Positions 25,687-35,765 of a stretch of 64,000 nt of DNA are shown one piece after another. The notes under the pieces are model-generated. The model was not told where the DNA came from, made no database searches, and saw only the letters and a program-made list of their open reading frames with translations. The translations under genes and the position numbers were made by a program. The stretch is from an uncultured Ruegeria sp. (GTDB taxonomy: Bacteria > Pseudomonadota > Alphaproteobacteria > Rhodobacterales > Rhodobacteraceae), in the NCBI RefSeq assembly GCF_947504215.1, contig NZ_CANNGO010000004.1, positions 62,001-126,000 on the forward strand. The letters are read 5' to 3'. How positions within the stretch are numbered: position 1 is the first letter of the stretch; each line of letters starts with the position of its first letter.

Positions 25687-27201
25687 ATGGTTGCCCGCGC
25701 CCATACTGTTGCCTTCCAAGGGGTTGATGCCCGACCGGTCGAGGTGCAATGCGCCGTGTCACCCGGCCTGCCTGCATTTTCCATTGTAGGCCTGCCTGAC
25801 AAGGCAGTGTCCGAAGCGCGCGACCGTGTCCGAAGCGCACTCAGCGCGATGGCGATTGCGTTGCCGTCTAAACGGATCACGATCAACCTGTCGCCAGCTG
25901 ACCTGCCCAAAGAGGGCAGTCATTTCGACTTGCCAATCGCTGTGGCCCTGTTGTCAGCCCTCGAGATCATTCCGGCCGATGCCGCAGAAGGTGCAGTTGC
26001 ATTGGGAGAGTTGTCGCTTGACGGATCTCTTGTGCCTGTGGTCGGTGCTTTGCCTGCGGCCATGACGGCGGCCTCAGACGACCGGACGTTACTTTGCCCG
26101 CGCGCGTCCAGTGCCGAGGCGGCCTGGGTCGACGCGACGCAAGTGATCGGGGCAGACTCGTTGGGAGATGTCGTGCGCCATTTCTCGGGCCAATCGCCAC
26201 TGCCAGCAGCCCAACCTGGCGAGGTCAACCTGACACCCAGCGCCCGCGATTTGCGCGACGTGAAAGGTCAGGAACGTGCGAAACGGGCTTTGGAAATCGC
26301 GGCGGCCGGGCGACATCACCTGATCATGATCGGCACACCCGGGTCTGGTAAGTCCATGTTGGCGGCTCGTCTATCGGGGATTTTGCCGCCACTAACAGCG
26401 GTAGAAGCCCTTGAAACCTCGATGATTCAATCGCTTTGTGGCTTGTTGGACGAAGGTGGCATCAACCGCGCGCGTCCCTTCCGGGAACCCCACCATACCG
26501 CATCTATGGCCGCAATCGTCGGGGGCGGGAAAGGGGCAAAACCGGGTGAGATTTCGCTGGCCCATAATGGCGTTCTCTTCATGGACGAATTCCCCGAGTT
26601 TCCACGAACGGTTCTGGAAACCCTAAGACAACCTGTCGAAACTGGCGAAGTCATGGTGGCCCGCGCAAATGCGCATGTAAAATATCCTTGTCGTTTCATG
26701 CTGGTCGCTGCGGCCAACCCCTGCAAATGCGGATATCTGACCGACCCGTCACGGGCGTGTTCGCGCGCACCAGGATGTGGTGAGGATTATTTGAATCGCA
26801 TTTCGGGCCCACTTATGGACCGGTTCGATATTCGGATTGAAGTGCCACCCGTCGGGTTTACCGACCTCGACCTGCCGCCGTCGGGCGACAGTTCCGCCAC
26901 CGTTGCCGCACGTGTAGAGCAGGCCCGTTCAATTCAGGCCATCCGATTCAGTGACACACCATCGATCCGCCAAAACGCGGATATCGAGGGTGCGTTGTTG
27001 GAAGAGATTGCCTCGCCAGACACCGAAGGAAAGGAACTGCTTTTGAAAGCGGCTGACCGGTTTGGCCTGTCGGCGCGCGCTTTTCACCGGATTTTGCGCG
27101 TCGCCCGCACCATTGCCGATCTGGAGGGCGCCCCGGACGTATTGAGACCGCATGTGGCCGAGGCGCTAAGCTTTCGCATCAGCGCCAAGGTTATGGCTTA
27201 A
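25687..27201 (+). CDS. comM: ComM/YifB-family AAA+ ATPase (Mg-chelatase-like)
   Basis: Hexameric branch-migration helicase that helps integrate acquired DNA during natural transformation in other bacteria. 504 residues, typical length. The N-terminal ChlI-like domain starts with [19 protein letters not shown]. The AAA+ core has Walker A GTPGSGKS near residue 216 and Walker [10 protein letters not shown]. Zinc-binding-like cysteines sit in [17 protein letters not shown] and APGCGEDY. The C-terminal Mg-chelatase C domain ends at FRISAKVMA. It converges with gshB and the stop regions overlap by 4 bases. Confidence 0.94.
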   Translation: MVARAHTVAFQGVDARPVEVQCAVSPGLPAFSIVGLPDKAVSEARDRVRSALSAMAIALPSKRITINLSPADLPKEGSHFDLPIAVALLSALEIIPADAAEGAVALGELSLDGSLVPVVGALPAAMTAASDDRTLLCPRASSAEAAWVDATQVIGADSLGDVVRHFSGQSPLPAAQPGEVNLTPSARDLRDVKGQERAKRALEIAAAGRHHLIMIGTPGSGKSMLAARLSGILPPLTAVEALETSMIQSLCGLLDEGGINRARPFREPHHTASMAAIVGGGKGAKPGEISLAHNGVLFMDEFPEFPRTVLETLRQPVETGEVMVARANAHVKYPCRFMLVAAANPCKCGYLTDPSRACSRAPGCGEDYLNRISGPLMDRFDIRIEVPPVGFTDLDLPPSGDSSATVAARVEQARSIQAIRFSDTPSIRQNADIEGALLEEIASPDTEGKELLLKAADRFGLSARAFHRILRVARTIADLEGAPDVLRPHVAEALSFRISAKVMA

Positions 27202-28130
27202 AGCTTGGCCTCTATGGCTTGCCAGATTCTCTCGGCAATGTTGTCACCGTTAAACCGTTCAAGCTCCTGAATGCCCGTGGGGGATGTCACGTTAATTTCG
27301 GTCAGGTAGTCACCGATTACATCGATACCGACAAACACCTGCCCTTTTTCTTTCAGAAGCGGGCCAATGGCCGCGCAAATCTCCATATCGCGATCCGTCA
27401 GACCGATCTTTTCCGGGCGCCCGCCAACATGCATGTTCGAGCGTGTCTCACCTTCCGCAGGGACACGGTTAATCGCGCCAACCGGTTCTCCATCAACAAG
27501 AATGACGCGTTTGTCACCATTGCGAACATCCGGCAGGAATTTTTGCACGATCAAAGGCTCACGCGAGAATCCGGTGAACAGTTCATGCAACGAGGTCAGA
27601 TTGCGATCATTTGCATCCAATCTGAACACCCCTGCCCCGCCATTGCCATACAGCGGCTTGAGGATGACATCGCCGTGTTCTTCTTTGAACGCTTTGATTG
27701 TCTGCAGATCACGGGCAATCGTCGTTGGCGGCGTTAACTCCGGGAACTCAAGAACCAACAGTTTTTCGGGGTAGTTTCGCACCCAAAACGGGTCATTCAC
27801 CACCAACGCCTGCCCCGTAAGCCGGTCCAGCAAATGCGTTGAAGTGATGTAGTGCATGTCGAAAGGTGGATCCTGTCGCAGCCAAACAACATCGAAATCG
27901 GCCAGATCCACTTCACGCTCGGGGCCCAGCACTGCAGGATCACCCACTACGCGCTGAACTGTCATGTCATGACCACGTGCCGTAATGCGCCCTTGTTGAT
28001 AGGCCAGTTGGTCAGGCCCATAAAAAAACAAGCTGTGTCCGCGCAGCTGCGCCTCTTCCGCCAATCGGAAAGAGCTGTCGGCGTTGATATCCACGGCCCC
28101 GATCGGGTCCATTTGAAAGGCGATTTTCAT
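27198..28130 (-). CDS. gshB: Glutathione synthase
   Basis: ATP-grasp enzyme that joins gamma-glutamylcysteine and glycine. 310 residues, typical length. The N-terminal domain starts [13 protein letters not shown]-grasp features include [16 protein letters not shown] (ATP-binding glycine-rich loop) and the metal-binding [13 protein letters not shown] near the C-terminus. The ATG at 28130 follows AAGGA. The order rsmI-yraN-gshB is a common proteobacterial cluster. Confidence 0.97.
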   Translation of the reverse strand: MKIAFQMDPIGAVDINADSSFRLAEEAQLRGHSLFFYGPDQLAYQQGRITARGHDMTVQRVVGDPAVLGPEREVDLADFDVVWLRQDPPFDMHYITSTHLLDRLTGQALVVNDPFWVRNYPEKLLVLEFPELTPPTTIARDLQTIKAFKEEHGDVILKPLYGNGGAGVFRLDANDRNLTSLHELFTGFSREPLIVQKFLPDVRNGDKRVILVDGEPVGAINRVPAEGETRSNMHVGGRPEKIGLTDRDMEICAAIGPLLKEKGQVFVGIDVIGDYLTEINVTSPTGIQELERFNGDNIAERIWQAIEAKL

Positions 28131-28191
28131 GACGTGTCCTTCAGCTTCACGCCCGATACATGGCCCAGCACGTCGGGTGGTTCAATGGTGT

Positions 28192-28563
28192 TTACGCATA
28201 GCCAAAGGCGTTTTCGAGAATTTGAATTCCGCCAGACGCATCCACAAGCGCCGCATCGAAGCGGACATTCGTCAATTGTCCAGCCGGTTCATTCTCAAGA
28301 AACTGCGCTGCCGAGGTGCAGATACGTTTTGTCTGACGGGCGGTGATCCGAGCGGCCGCCATTTCGAAGCTTGCGCTTTTCTTGACCTCTACGAAAACCA
28401 AAACTTCCGCGCCACGCGCGATCAGGTCAATTTCACCGCCTGCCCCACGCCAACGGTGATGCGCGATTGTATAGCCGCGCCGCTCATAGTCAGTTGCGAC
28501 CTGAAGTTCAGCGGATTGCCCGGAATGGAAGGATACCGAACCGCGAACTGATCGCTTGACCAT
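28192..28563 (-). CDS. YraN/UPF0102 family protein
   Basis: A 123-residue protein with a predicted restriction-endonuclease-like fold (Holliday-junction-resolvase-like). Family motifs are YERRGYTIAHHRWRGAGGEIDLI and VLVFVEVKKSASF, where the E-x-D and E-x-K residues form the putative nuclease site. No activity is established for the family. It begins one base after the rsmI stop codon. Confidence 0.92.
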   Translation of the reverse strand: MVKRSVRGSVSFHSGQSAELQVATDYERRGYTIAHHRWRGAGGEIDLIARGAEVLVFVEVKKSASFEMAAARITARQTKRICTSAAQFLENEPAGQLTNVRFDAALVDASGGIQILENAFGYA

Positions 28564-28564
28564 G

Positions 28565-29422
28565 TCATCCCTTTCCCAGTTTCAGCGCTTTTTGATAAAT
28601 CGGACGCCGCGGCAAGTTGTACATTTCTGAAATCAAATCCGCTGCATCCCTGACCGAATGCGTTTCCAACGCTTTTTGCAAAGCCTCTTCTACATCAGAC
28701 TCGTTAACGCTTTGCGAATGGCTGCGGTCCACCAGCAGCACAACTTCTCCTTTGACGGTCTTGCCTTTGTAACCCTCCGCCAATTGGCCAAGTGTGGCCC
28801 GCCGAACTTCTTCGAATTTCTTAGTCAGTTCGCGGCACAGCGCGGCTTGACGGTCTGCGCCTAAAACATCTGCCAGATCGGACAAACTGCCTGCGATGCG
28901 CTTTGGCGATTCGTAAAACACAAGCGTCCCGGGGATATCACGCAGTGCCTCAATCCGAGCACGCCGTGCACCGGACGCGTTTGGCAGAAAGCCCGCAAAA
29001 AAGAACGCATCTGTCGGCAGGCCTGCCAGCGTCAAGGCAGCCAAAACGGCGGACGGACCGGGGGCACATGTCACCAGGTGACCGGCTTCCGCCGCCTGCT
29101 TGCCAAGATCGTATCCCGGATCAGCGATCAGTGGCATTCCGGCCTCGGACGCGTAAGCCACCGAGTGGCCCTGCGCCAGCGCTTCCATGATCTTGCCGCG
29201 CGCGCCAGTTCCGCTGTGATCGTGGTACGCCTGGATCCGCCGCCCTTCCAGCGGCACACCATGGATTTCCATCAGGCGGCGCAAGCTGCGTGTATCCTCG
29301 GCGGCGATCACGTCGGCAGATGCCAGCGTGTCCAGCGCCCTGAGCGTAATATCGCGCGCAGTCCCGATCGGAGTGGCAACAAAGTACAGGCCCGCAGCCA
29401 ATCTTACCTTTTGGAAATTCAA
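28565..29422 (-). CDS. rsmI: 16S rRNA (cytidine1402-2'-O)-methyltransferase
   Basis: Tetrapyrrole-methylase-fold enzyme that 2'-O-methylates C1402 in the ribosomal P site. 285 residues. Motifs are LYFVATPIGTARDITLRAL, the AAEDTRSLRRLM loop and the SAM-binding EAGMPLIADPGYDL. The start is a TTG at 29422: no ATG or GTG fits, an in-frame stop lies upstream, and GAGG sits eight bases before the TTG. It is divergent from the LpoA-like gene, as in the yraL-yraM arrangement of enterobacteria. Confidence 0.95.
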   Translation of the reverse strand: MNFQKVRLAAGLYFVATPIGTARDITLRALDTLASADVIAAEDTRSLRRLMEIHGVPLEGRRIQAYHDHSGTGARGKIMEALAQGHSVAYASEAGMPLIADPGYDLGKQAAEAGHLVTCAPGPSAVLAALTLAGLPTDAFFFAGFLPNASGARRARIEALRDIPGTLVFYESPKRIAGSLSDLADVLGADRQAALCRELTKKFEEVRRATLGQLAEGYKGKTVKGEVVLLVDRSHSQSVNESDVEEALQKALETHSVRDAADLISEMYNLPRRPIYQKALKLGKG

Positions 29423-29510
29423 AGCTGGACCCTCACAGCGTGACGTTTATTATCGCGGCTCGATAGAACAGCAGCGCCCATAGCCGCCGGATCAGGGAGT
29501 TTTCATTTAG

Positions 29511-30671
29511 ATGTTTACCGTTTGCAAGCCCGTACGCAAGCTGGCGAAGGCTGGCGCCGCCCTGGCCATCGCAGCTTTTCTGGCCGCATGTGAACCGGGT
29601 GCCATTGGCGGTGGACCGTCGATTAACACCTCCAAACCTGTTCCCGTCGCACTGCTGGTTCCCCGATCCGGCGATGCCGCATTGGCGCAAAGCCTGGAAA
29701 ACGCAGCGCGGCTGGCGATGTCGGATTTGCAGAACGTACAGATCGACCTGAGGGTTTATGACACGGCGGGCAACGCAGGCACCGCCTCGACGGTGGCGCA
29801 ACAGGCGGTTGCGGATGGCGCCAAGATCATCATCGGTCCGGTTTACGCTCAGGCCGCAAATGCAGCTGGCCTGGCAGTCCTGAGCAGCAAGGTCAACGTG
29901 TTGTCCTTCTCGAATAACACCAGCATCGCTGGCGGTAATGTCTTTGTTCTGGGACCTACCTTTCAGAACACGGCCAATCGCCTGGTCAACTACGCCGGCA
30001 GCCAAGGCAAGACCGGGACAGTCATCGTACACAGCAATGATGCTGCCGGTCAGCAGGGTCGCGCGGCAATCGCCACGGCTCTGGGGGGCAGCCGGGTCAA
30101 CAATGCCGGAACAGTCGGATACGACCGCTCACAGCAGGGCGTGATCAATTCGGTGCCGAACATCAAGGCGACCGTCGATTCAAGCGGCGCGGATTCGATT
30201 TTCCTGACCGCGACAACCGCTGGTGCGCTTCCACTTTATTCTCAGTTGCTGCCAGAGGCGGGCGTTTCGCCGTCGACCACGCAATTCATCGGCCTGACCC
30301 GATGGGATATCCCGCCACAAACGCTGGAACTGCCCGGCGTTCAGGGCGGTTGGTTCGCTCTGCCTGACCCGTCCAAAGCGCAAAGCTATCGCCAGCGGTA
30401 CAACGCGACATATGGCGAGGCCCCTCATCCTATCAGCGGCCTGGCCTATGACGGAATCGCAGCCATCGGCGCTTTGGTCAGCCAAGGCAAATCTGATGCG
30501 CTGACCGGAGCAGCGCTGACGCAAAATGCCGGTTTCCAAGGAGTTGGTGGCATCTTCCGCCTGCGCCCGAATGGCACCAATGAACGCGGTCTGGCCGTCG
30601 CCACGATCCAGAACAAACAGGTGGTTGTGATTGACCCTGCCCCACAAAGCTTCTCTGGCGCCGGTTTCTGA
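29511..30671 (+). CDS. LpoA-like penicillin-binding protein activator (lipoprotein)
   Basis: A 386-residue outer-membrane lipoprotein candidate with a lipobox ending at Cys27 (FLAAC). The mature part is a type 1 periplasmic-binding fold (VPVALLVPRSGDAALAQSLENA and IIGPVYAQAANAAG), corresponding to the C-terminal domain of LpoA; the TPR-like N-terminal half of enterobacterial LpoA is absent. LpoA stimulates PBP1a in gammaproteobacteria; the partner here is unknown. It is divergent from rsmI and just upstream of glnD. Confidence 0.85.
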   Translation: MFTVCKPVRKLAKAGAALAIAAFLAACEPGAIGGGPSINTSKPVPVALLVPRSGDAALAQSLENAARLAMSDLQNVQIDLRVYDTAGNAGTASTVAQQAVADGAKIIIGPVYAQAANAAGLAVLSSKVNVLSFSNNTSIAGGNVFVLGPTFQNTANRLVNYAGSQGKTGTVIVHSNDAAGQQGRAAIATALGGSRVNNAGTVGYDRSQQGVINSVPNIKATVDSSGADSIFLTATTAGALPLYSQLLPEAGVSPSTTQFIGLTRWDIPPQTLELPGVQGGWFALPDPSKAQSYRQRYNATYGEAPHPISGLAYDGIAAIGALVSQGKSDALTGAALTQNAGFQGVGGIFRLRPNGTNERGLAVATIQNKQVVVIDPAPQSFSGAGF

Positions 30672-30684
30672 TCGGCCCAACAGA

Positions 30685-33450
30685 ATGATTCCGCCCAGCG
30701 GAGATCTGATCTGTTCGACCGAAGACATTTTTGACAGCATGAATGTCAACACACGGTTGGCCGAGGCTTTTGAGAACGTTTCAGACAATTCAGCAATGCG
30801 CGCAGAAACTGTGCGCATTCTTCGGGATGCGCAAAAGATCGGCCGCAAGGTGATCGCTGATGCGTTTGCGGCCCAACCATTTGAGGCACGCTGCCTTACA
30901 CGATCATACACCTACCTGACAGACTGTCTTGTCTGCACTGCCATGCAAGTCTCGAGCGAGCGGTTGCACCCCCTTGCCACGCCGACACAGGGCGAGAAAA
31001 TCGCCGTGCTTGCTGTTGGCGGATATGGACGCGGGGAAATGGCGCCGTCATCAGATGTCGATCTGCTTTTCCTGACCCCATACAAGATTACGGCCTGGGC
31101 CGAGAGTGTGATCGAATCCATGCTCTACATCCTTTGGGACTTGCGGTTGAAGGTCGGTCATTCATCGCGAACAATCAAAGATTGCCTGCGTCTGGGCGCA
31201 GATGATTTCACGATCCGAACAGCCATGCTGGAACAACGTTATTTGGCCGGGGACAAGGCGTTGGCCGCCGAACTGGATCAGCGGCTTAAGACCGATTTGT
31301 TTAAAGGCAGCGAGCGCGAGTTCATCGAGGCCAAGCTGCGCGAACGCGAAGAGCGTCACCACAAACAAGGTGAACGCTATGTGGTCGAACCCAACGTCAA
31401 AGAAGGCAAGGGCGGTCTGCGCGATTTGCAATCGCTCTACTGGATCGCAAAATACGTCTACGGTGTTCAGGATGTGGCCGAGCTTGTGCCTTTGGGACTG
31501 TTTACGTCCGAAGAATTCAAAACTTTTGTCGAAGCCGAGAATTTCCTTTGGGCCGTCCGCTCTCACCTGCATCTGGTGACCGGTCGCGCGACGGAACAGC
31601 TGACGTTTGACATGCAGGTCGAAGTCGCCGCCAGAATGGGATACGAGGATCGCGCCGGGCGCCGCGCGGTTGAAGTGTTCATGCAACGCTATTTCCGCGA
31701 AGCCACCCGAGTGGGAGAGCTTACACGGATTTTCCTGACAAAACTGGAAGCGCAACACATGAAAGGCGCTCCTCTGCTGGAGCGCATTTTCCGACGCCGC
31801 CCACGCGTCAAACCAGGCTATAGCGTTGTGCATGGCCGCCTTGATGTCGCCGATCCAGACAAGTTTCTGTCTGACAAACTCAATCTATTGCGTTTGTTCG
31901 AAGAGGGCCTGCGCACGGGTATGTTGATCCATCCCGACGCAATGCGGCTGGTGACGGCACACCTGAACCTGATCGATGATGACATGCGTAACGACAAAGA
32001 GGCGCGGCGCATCTTCCTTGATCTAATGCTGAAACACGGAAATCCCGAACGCGCGTTGCGACGAATGAACGAGTTGGGTGTTCTGTCGGCTTTCCTGCCC
32101 GAATTCGAGCACATCGTCGCGATGATGCAGTTCAACATGTATCACAGCTATACGGTGGACGAACACACGATCCAGTGCATCGTCAACCTGGCGCAAATCG
32201 AACGTGGCGAGTTGATCGAAGCGTTGCCACTGGCCTCGTCGATCTTGAAAGGCGGCGTGAACCGCAAAGTGCTGTATGTGGCGCTGCTGTTGCACGACAT
32301 CGCCAAAGGCCGCCCCGAAGACCATTCGATTCTAGGGGCGCAAATTGCACGAAAAGTGGCCCCACGATTGGGGTTGAACAAATCAGACTCTGAGACTGTG
32401 GAATGGTTGGTTCGCTATCACCTGCTCATGTCCGATATGGCGCAAAAACGTGATATTTCTGACCCGCGCACAGTGCGGGATTTTGCCAAGGCGGTTAAGA
32501 CGGTCAAGCAGCTGGATCTGCTGACAGTTCTGACAGTCTGCGACATTCGCGGCGTCGGACCAACGACGTGGAACAACTGGAAAGCCACGCTGCTGCGCGC
32601 CTTGCATGCGGAAACCAAGCGCGCGCTTGAGACCGGCATGGAAGACCTGAACCGCGCCAATCGCGGAACCGAGGCCAAGAAAGCACTACGGGCAGCATTG
32701 GGGGCGTGGGCCAAAGCTGACCTTAAGTTGGAAACAGGGCGTCACTATGCGCCCTATTGGCAGGGTCTGAACCTGGCGACACACGTAGAGTTTGCCGAAA
32801 TGTTGCAAGCGCTGGAACACAGCGGAGATCCCGGAGCCATGGAAATCCGGCTGCACCCTGATGAAGATCGCGATGCCACACGCGCCTGCTTTGCCATGGG
32901 GGATCATCCCGGTATCTTCGCGCGTATTGCTGGCGCTCTGGCCCTGGTTGGGGCAAACGTGGTTGACGCGCGCAGCTACACCACCAAGGACGGCTATGTG
33001 ACGGATGCGTTCTGGATTCAGGATGCCGAAGGCCATCCGTTCGAAGCCTCGCGCCTGCCGCGCCTGACCCAGATGATCCACAAGACCCTTAAGGGCGAGG
33101 TCGTGGCGCGTGATGCCTTGAAATCCCGCGACAAGATCAAGAAACGCGAACGTGCCTTCAATGTGCCAACCCATATTACTTTCGATAATGACGGGTCCGA
33201 AATCTACACGATCATCGAGGTTGATACCCGCGACCGGCCCGGTCTGCTGTATGATCTGACCCGAACGCTGGCAGCGGCCAATGTGTACATCGCCAATGCG
33301 GTCATCGCGACCTATGGTGAACAGGTGGTCGATACGTTCTACGTCAAGGACATGTTTGGTCTGAAATATCATTCCGAAAGCAAGCAACGTGGATTGGAAG
33401 CTAAGTTGCGCACGGCGATAACCGAAGGTGCGGAGCGCGCGGCCTCATGA
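30685..33450 (+). CDS. glnD: [Protein-PII] uridylyltransferase/uridylyl-removing enzyme
   Basis: Main nitrogen sensor: it uridylylates PII proteins when glutamine is low and reverses this when glutamine is high. About 921 residues from the ATG at 30685. Domains in order are nucleotidyltransferase with GGYGRGEMAPSSDVD near residue 112, the HD hydrolase with LLHDIAKGRPEDHS near residue 535, and two glutamine-sensing ACT domains (about 728-790 and 838-900). No clear Shine-Dalgarno sequence precedes the start; Met at 30739 is another option. It overlaps murJ by 4 bases. Confidence 0.96.
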   Translation: MIPPSGDLICSTEDIFDSMNVNTRLAEAFENVSDNSAMRAETVRILRDAQKIGRKVIADAFAAQPFEARCLTRSYTYLTDCLVCTAMQVSSERLHPLATPTQGEKIAVLAVGGYGRGEMAPSSDVDLLFLTPYKITAWAESVIESMLYILWDLRLKVGHSSRTIKDCLRLGADDFTIRTAMLEQRYLAGDKALAAELDQRLKTDLFKGSEREFIEAKLREREERHHKQGERYVVEPNVKEGKGGLRDLQSLYWIAKYVYGVQDVAELVPLGLFTSEEFKTFVEAENFLWAVRSHLHLVTGRATEQLTFDMQVEVAARMGYEDRAGRRAVEVFMQRYFREATRVGELTRIFLTKLEAQHMKGAPLLERIFRRRPRVKPGYSVVHGRLDVADPDKFLSDKLNLLRLFEEGLRTGMLIHPDAMRLVTAHLNLIDDDMRNDKEARRIFLDLMLKHGNPERALRRMNELGVLSAFLPEFEHIVAMMQFNMYHSYTVDEHTIQCIVNLAQIERGELIEALPLASSILKGGVNRKVLYVALLLHDIAKGRPEDHSILGAQIARKVAPRLGLNKSDSETVEWLVRYHLLMSDMAQKRDISDPRTVRDFAKAVKTVKQLDLLTVLTVCDIRGVGPTTWNNWKATLLRALHAETKRALETGMEDLNRANRGTEAKKALRAALGAWAKADLKLETGRHYAPYWQGLNLATHVEFAEMLQALEHSGDPGAMEIRLHPDEDRDATRACFAMGDHPGIFARIAGALALVGANVVDARSYTTKDGYVTDAFWIQDAEGHPFEASRLPRLTQMIHKTLKGEVVARDALKSRDKIKKRERAFNVPTHITFDNDGSEIYTIIEVDTRDRPGLLYDLTRTLAAANVYIANAVIATYGEQVVDTFYVKDMFGLKYHSESKQRGLEAKLRTAITEGAERAAS

Positions 33451-34988
33451 AACAGATCCGGCTGTTTTCGGGCCTGTTCACGGTCGGATTCTGGACCTTG
33501 GCCAGCCGCATCCTTGGATTTTTGCGAGAAATCCTGCTGACCGCCTATATAGGGCCGGGGCCGGTGATGGACGCGTTTGTTGCGGCATTCCGCCTGCCCA
33601 ACATGTTCCGCCGTTTCTTCGCCGAAGGGGCCTTTAACGCGGCCTTTGTTCCGATGTTTTCGAAACGGCTGGAAGCGGACGAAAACGCGCAAGGTTTCGC
33701 TCAGGATGCTTTTAACCTGCTGGCTGCTGCAGTGCTTGCATTGGTCGGTTTGGCGATGGTCTTCATGCCAGGTCTGGTCTGGCTGACGGCCGAAGGGTTT
33801 TACGGTGATGAGCGCTTCGATTTGGCGGTCGATTATGGCTATGTCGTCTTTCCCTATATTCTATTCATGTCTCTTGCGGCACTGTTCTCAGGGGTTTTAA
33901 ACGCGACTGGCCGATTTGCTGCCGCTGCTGCTGCGCCCGTATTACTGAACATATTTGCCTGCACAGCCCTGATCGCCGGAGCGGTCTCTGGCGGCGAAAT
34001 CATCAGGTGGTTGATCGCAGTCATCCCGATTGCTGGCGTTGCACAATTGGCGTTGGTATGGGTGGCGACTGAACGCGCAGGCATCCGCATCCGGCCAAGT
34101 ATGCCGCGCATTAGCCCTGAAATGCGCCGTATGGTTCGCATCGCTGTTCCGGCAGCACTGGCGATGGGGGTAACCCAAGTAAACCTGGTTGTCGGGCAGT
34201 TGGTGGCGTCAAAAACCGAAAAGGCGGTCAGTTGGCTGTTTGCCGCGGACAGGTTGTATCAACTGCCACTGGGCGTTGTTGGCATAGCCGTTGGAATTGT
34301 GCTGCTACCCGATTTGTCGCGCAGGTTGCGCGCGGCTGACAAGACCGGTGCCAGAAACGCGTTTTCGCGCGCGGGTGAATTTACTTTGCTGATGACACTG
34401 CCCTCGACCGTTGCATTTTTGATCATTCCAAATCCGCTGGTCTCGGTCCTATTCGAACGCGGGCAATTCAGCGCCGAAGATACCGCAGCGACCGCGTTGG
34501 CGGTTGCCATATACGGCATCGGATTGCCCGCGTTCATGCTACAGAAACTGCTCCAACCGCTGTATTTTGCGCGCGAAGACACAAGATCACCGTTTCGCTA
34601 TGCCGTGGCCGCCATGGTCATCAATGCAGGGCTTGCCTTTGGCCTGTACCCGCTTGTGGGTTGGATTGCTCCAGCCATCGCAGCGTCGGTCGCCGGATGG
34701 GCGATGGTGGCCTTATTGGCGATCGGTGCGCGGCGCATGGGGGACGAGGCGCGTTTTGACGACCGATTAAAACATCGGGCATGGCGGATCGTTGCAGCCT
34801 CGTTAGGGATGGGGGCAGTTCTTTATGCAGCAATCCATCTGTTTGGCTGGACACTTGAAGTGCCGGGCTGGCGGTATGTCGCCCTACTGGTTTTGATCAA
34901 AGTTGCGGCCGCCGCGTATTTCTTTCTGGGTCACGTCTTCGGAGCGTTTGAGATTTCGGATTTCAAACGCGCCCTGCGCCGTTCGTAG
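33447..34988 (+). CDS. murJ: Lipid II flippase MurJ
   Basis: MOP-superfamily transporter that moves lipid II across the inner membrane for peptidoglycan assembly. 513 residues with about 13-14 hydrophobic helices. The N-terminal MviN signature is present (SRILGFLREILLTAYIG and FRLPNMFRRFFAEGAFNAAF), including the conserved Arg residues of the central cavity. Coupled to glnD by a 4-base overlap, an order seen widely in alphaproteobacteria. Converges with the rhomboid-like gene with 4 bp between them. Confidence 0.97.
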   Translation: MKQIRLFSGLFTVGFWTLASRILGFLREILLTAYIGPGPVMDAFVAAFRLPNMFRRFFAEGAFNAAFVPMFSKRLEADENAQGFAQDAFNLLAAAVLALVGLAMVFMPGLVWLTAEGFYGDERFDLAVDYGYVVFPYILFMSLAALFSGVLNATGRFAAAAAAPVLLNIFACTALIAGAVSGGEIIRWLIAVIPIAGVAQLALVWVATERAGIRIRPSMPRISPEMRRMVRIAVPAALAMGVTQVNLVVGQLVASKTEKAVSWLFAADRLYQLPLGVVGIAVGIVLLPDLSRRLRAADKTGARNAFSRAGEFTLLMTLPSTVAFLIIPNPLVSVLFERGQFSAEDTAATALAVAIYGIGLPAFMLQKLLQPLYFAREDTRSPFRYAVAAMVINAGLAFGLYPLVGWIAPAIAASVAGWAMVALLAIGARRMGDEARFDDRLKHRAWRIVAASLGMGAVLYAAIHLFGWTLEVPGWRYVALLVLIKVAAAAYFFLGHVFGAFEISDFKRALRRS

Positions 34989-34992
34989 TAGG

Positions 34993-35679
34993 CTATTCTC
35001 GACGGATGCGGCCAACCATCCGCGCCCATCCGCCGGGTGCCAGAAAAAATGACAAAAGGAATCCAGTGGCAAAACCGCCCAGATCAGCAACCCAATCCGA
35101 CGTGCCGCCAAAGATCAGGCCAAACAGCAATTGAATGCCCATCAGGACAGCAATCAATTGGAATGCTCGTGCCTGGTTTTCGCCCACCAACGAAAGCTTG
35201 CGCCACAGCAACCAGGTAAAGGCTCCGATCAGACCGTATACTGGCGGGAATCCCCCGATCAGCGGATAGCGCGGATCCAGCACCAACGCATAAACCAATG
35301 CGCCCCCTGCCCCTGACAGCACGAAAATCAGCAGCATCGGAAAGCCGCCGAACACTTCACCAACCATTTTGCCCATGGCCAGCACGAAGACACAGACAAA
35401 GACAGACTGCGTGAAGCTGCCCGAGACAAACGGATAGGTGACAAACCGGATCACTTGTTCGAACGGCCAACGACCATTCTGAACCATCCAGTCGAATATC
35501 TCTGGAGAAAAGGAATAGCTTTTGATCGCGTGCAGCCGCCACCCTACGGCTTCTGGTCCACCGACCAGTCCCCGCGCGCCCAAGGTAAACGCCAGTTCGA
35601 TCCCAATAATAAATAGAACCAGTGCCACAACAACAGGCGGCAGGGGGTTTACTGCGGGTGTATTATGCTCACTGCTCAT
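34993..35679 (-). CDS. Rhomboid-fold membrane protein lacking the catalytic dyad
   Basis: A 228-residue protein with about six transmembrane helices, matching rhomboid topology. In active rhomboids the serine sits in a GxSG context just before a YGLIGA-type helix. Here the same place reads GGFPPVYGLIGAF, with no Ser. The catalytic His, normally AHLGG in the last helix, reads VADLGGFATG, with Asp. Both catalytic residues therefore appear lost, so this is probably a pseudoprotease that binds membrane proteins rather than cutting them. Alignment by eye only. It converges with murJ. Confidence 0.8.
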   Translation of the reverse strand: MSSEHNTPAVNPLPPVVVALVLFIIGIELAFTLGARGLVGGPEAVGWRLHAIKSYSFSPEIFDWMVQNGRWPFEQVIRFVTYPFVSGSFTQSVFVCVFVLAMGKMVGEVFGGFPMLLIFVLSGAGGALVYALVLDPRYPLIGGFPPVYGLIGAFTWLLWRKLSLVGENQARAFQLIAVLMGIQLLFGLIFGGTSDWVADLGGFATGFLLSFFLAPGGWARMVGRIRRE

Positions 35680-35765
35680 TGGGCTGGCCTTTCGCGGCTG
35701 TTGACGTCCCTTAACCTCATGGGTAAGCGACGGGGGCTGATTTTTCCAGACGGGAGTTCCGTTCG

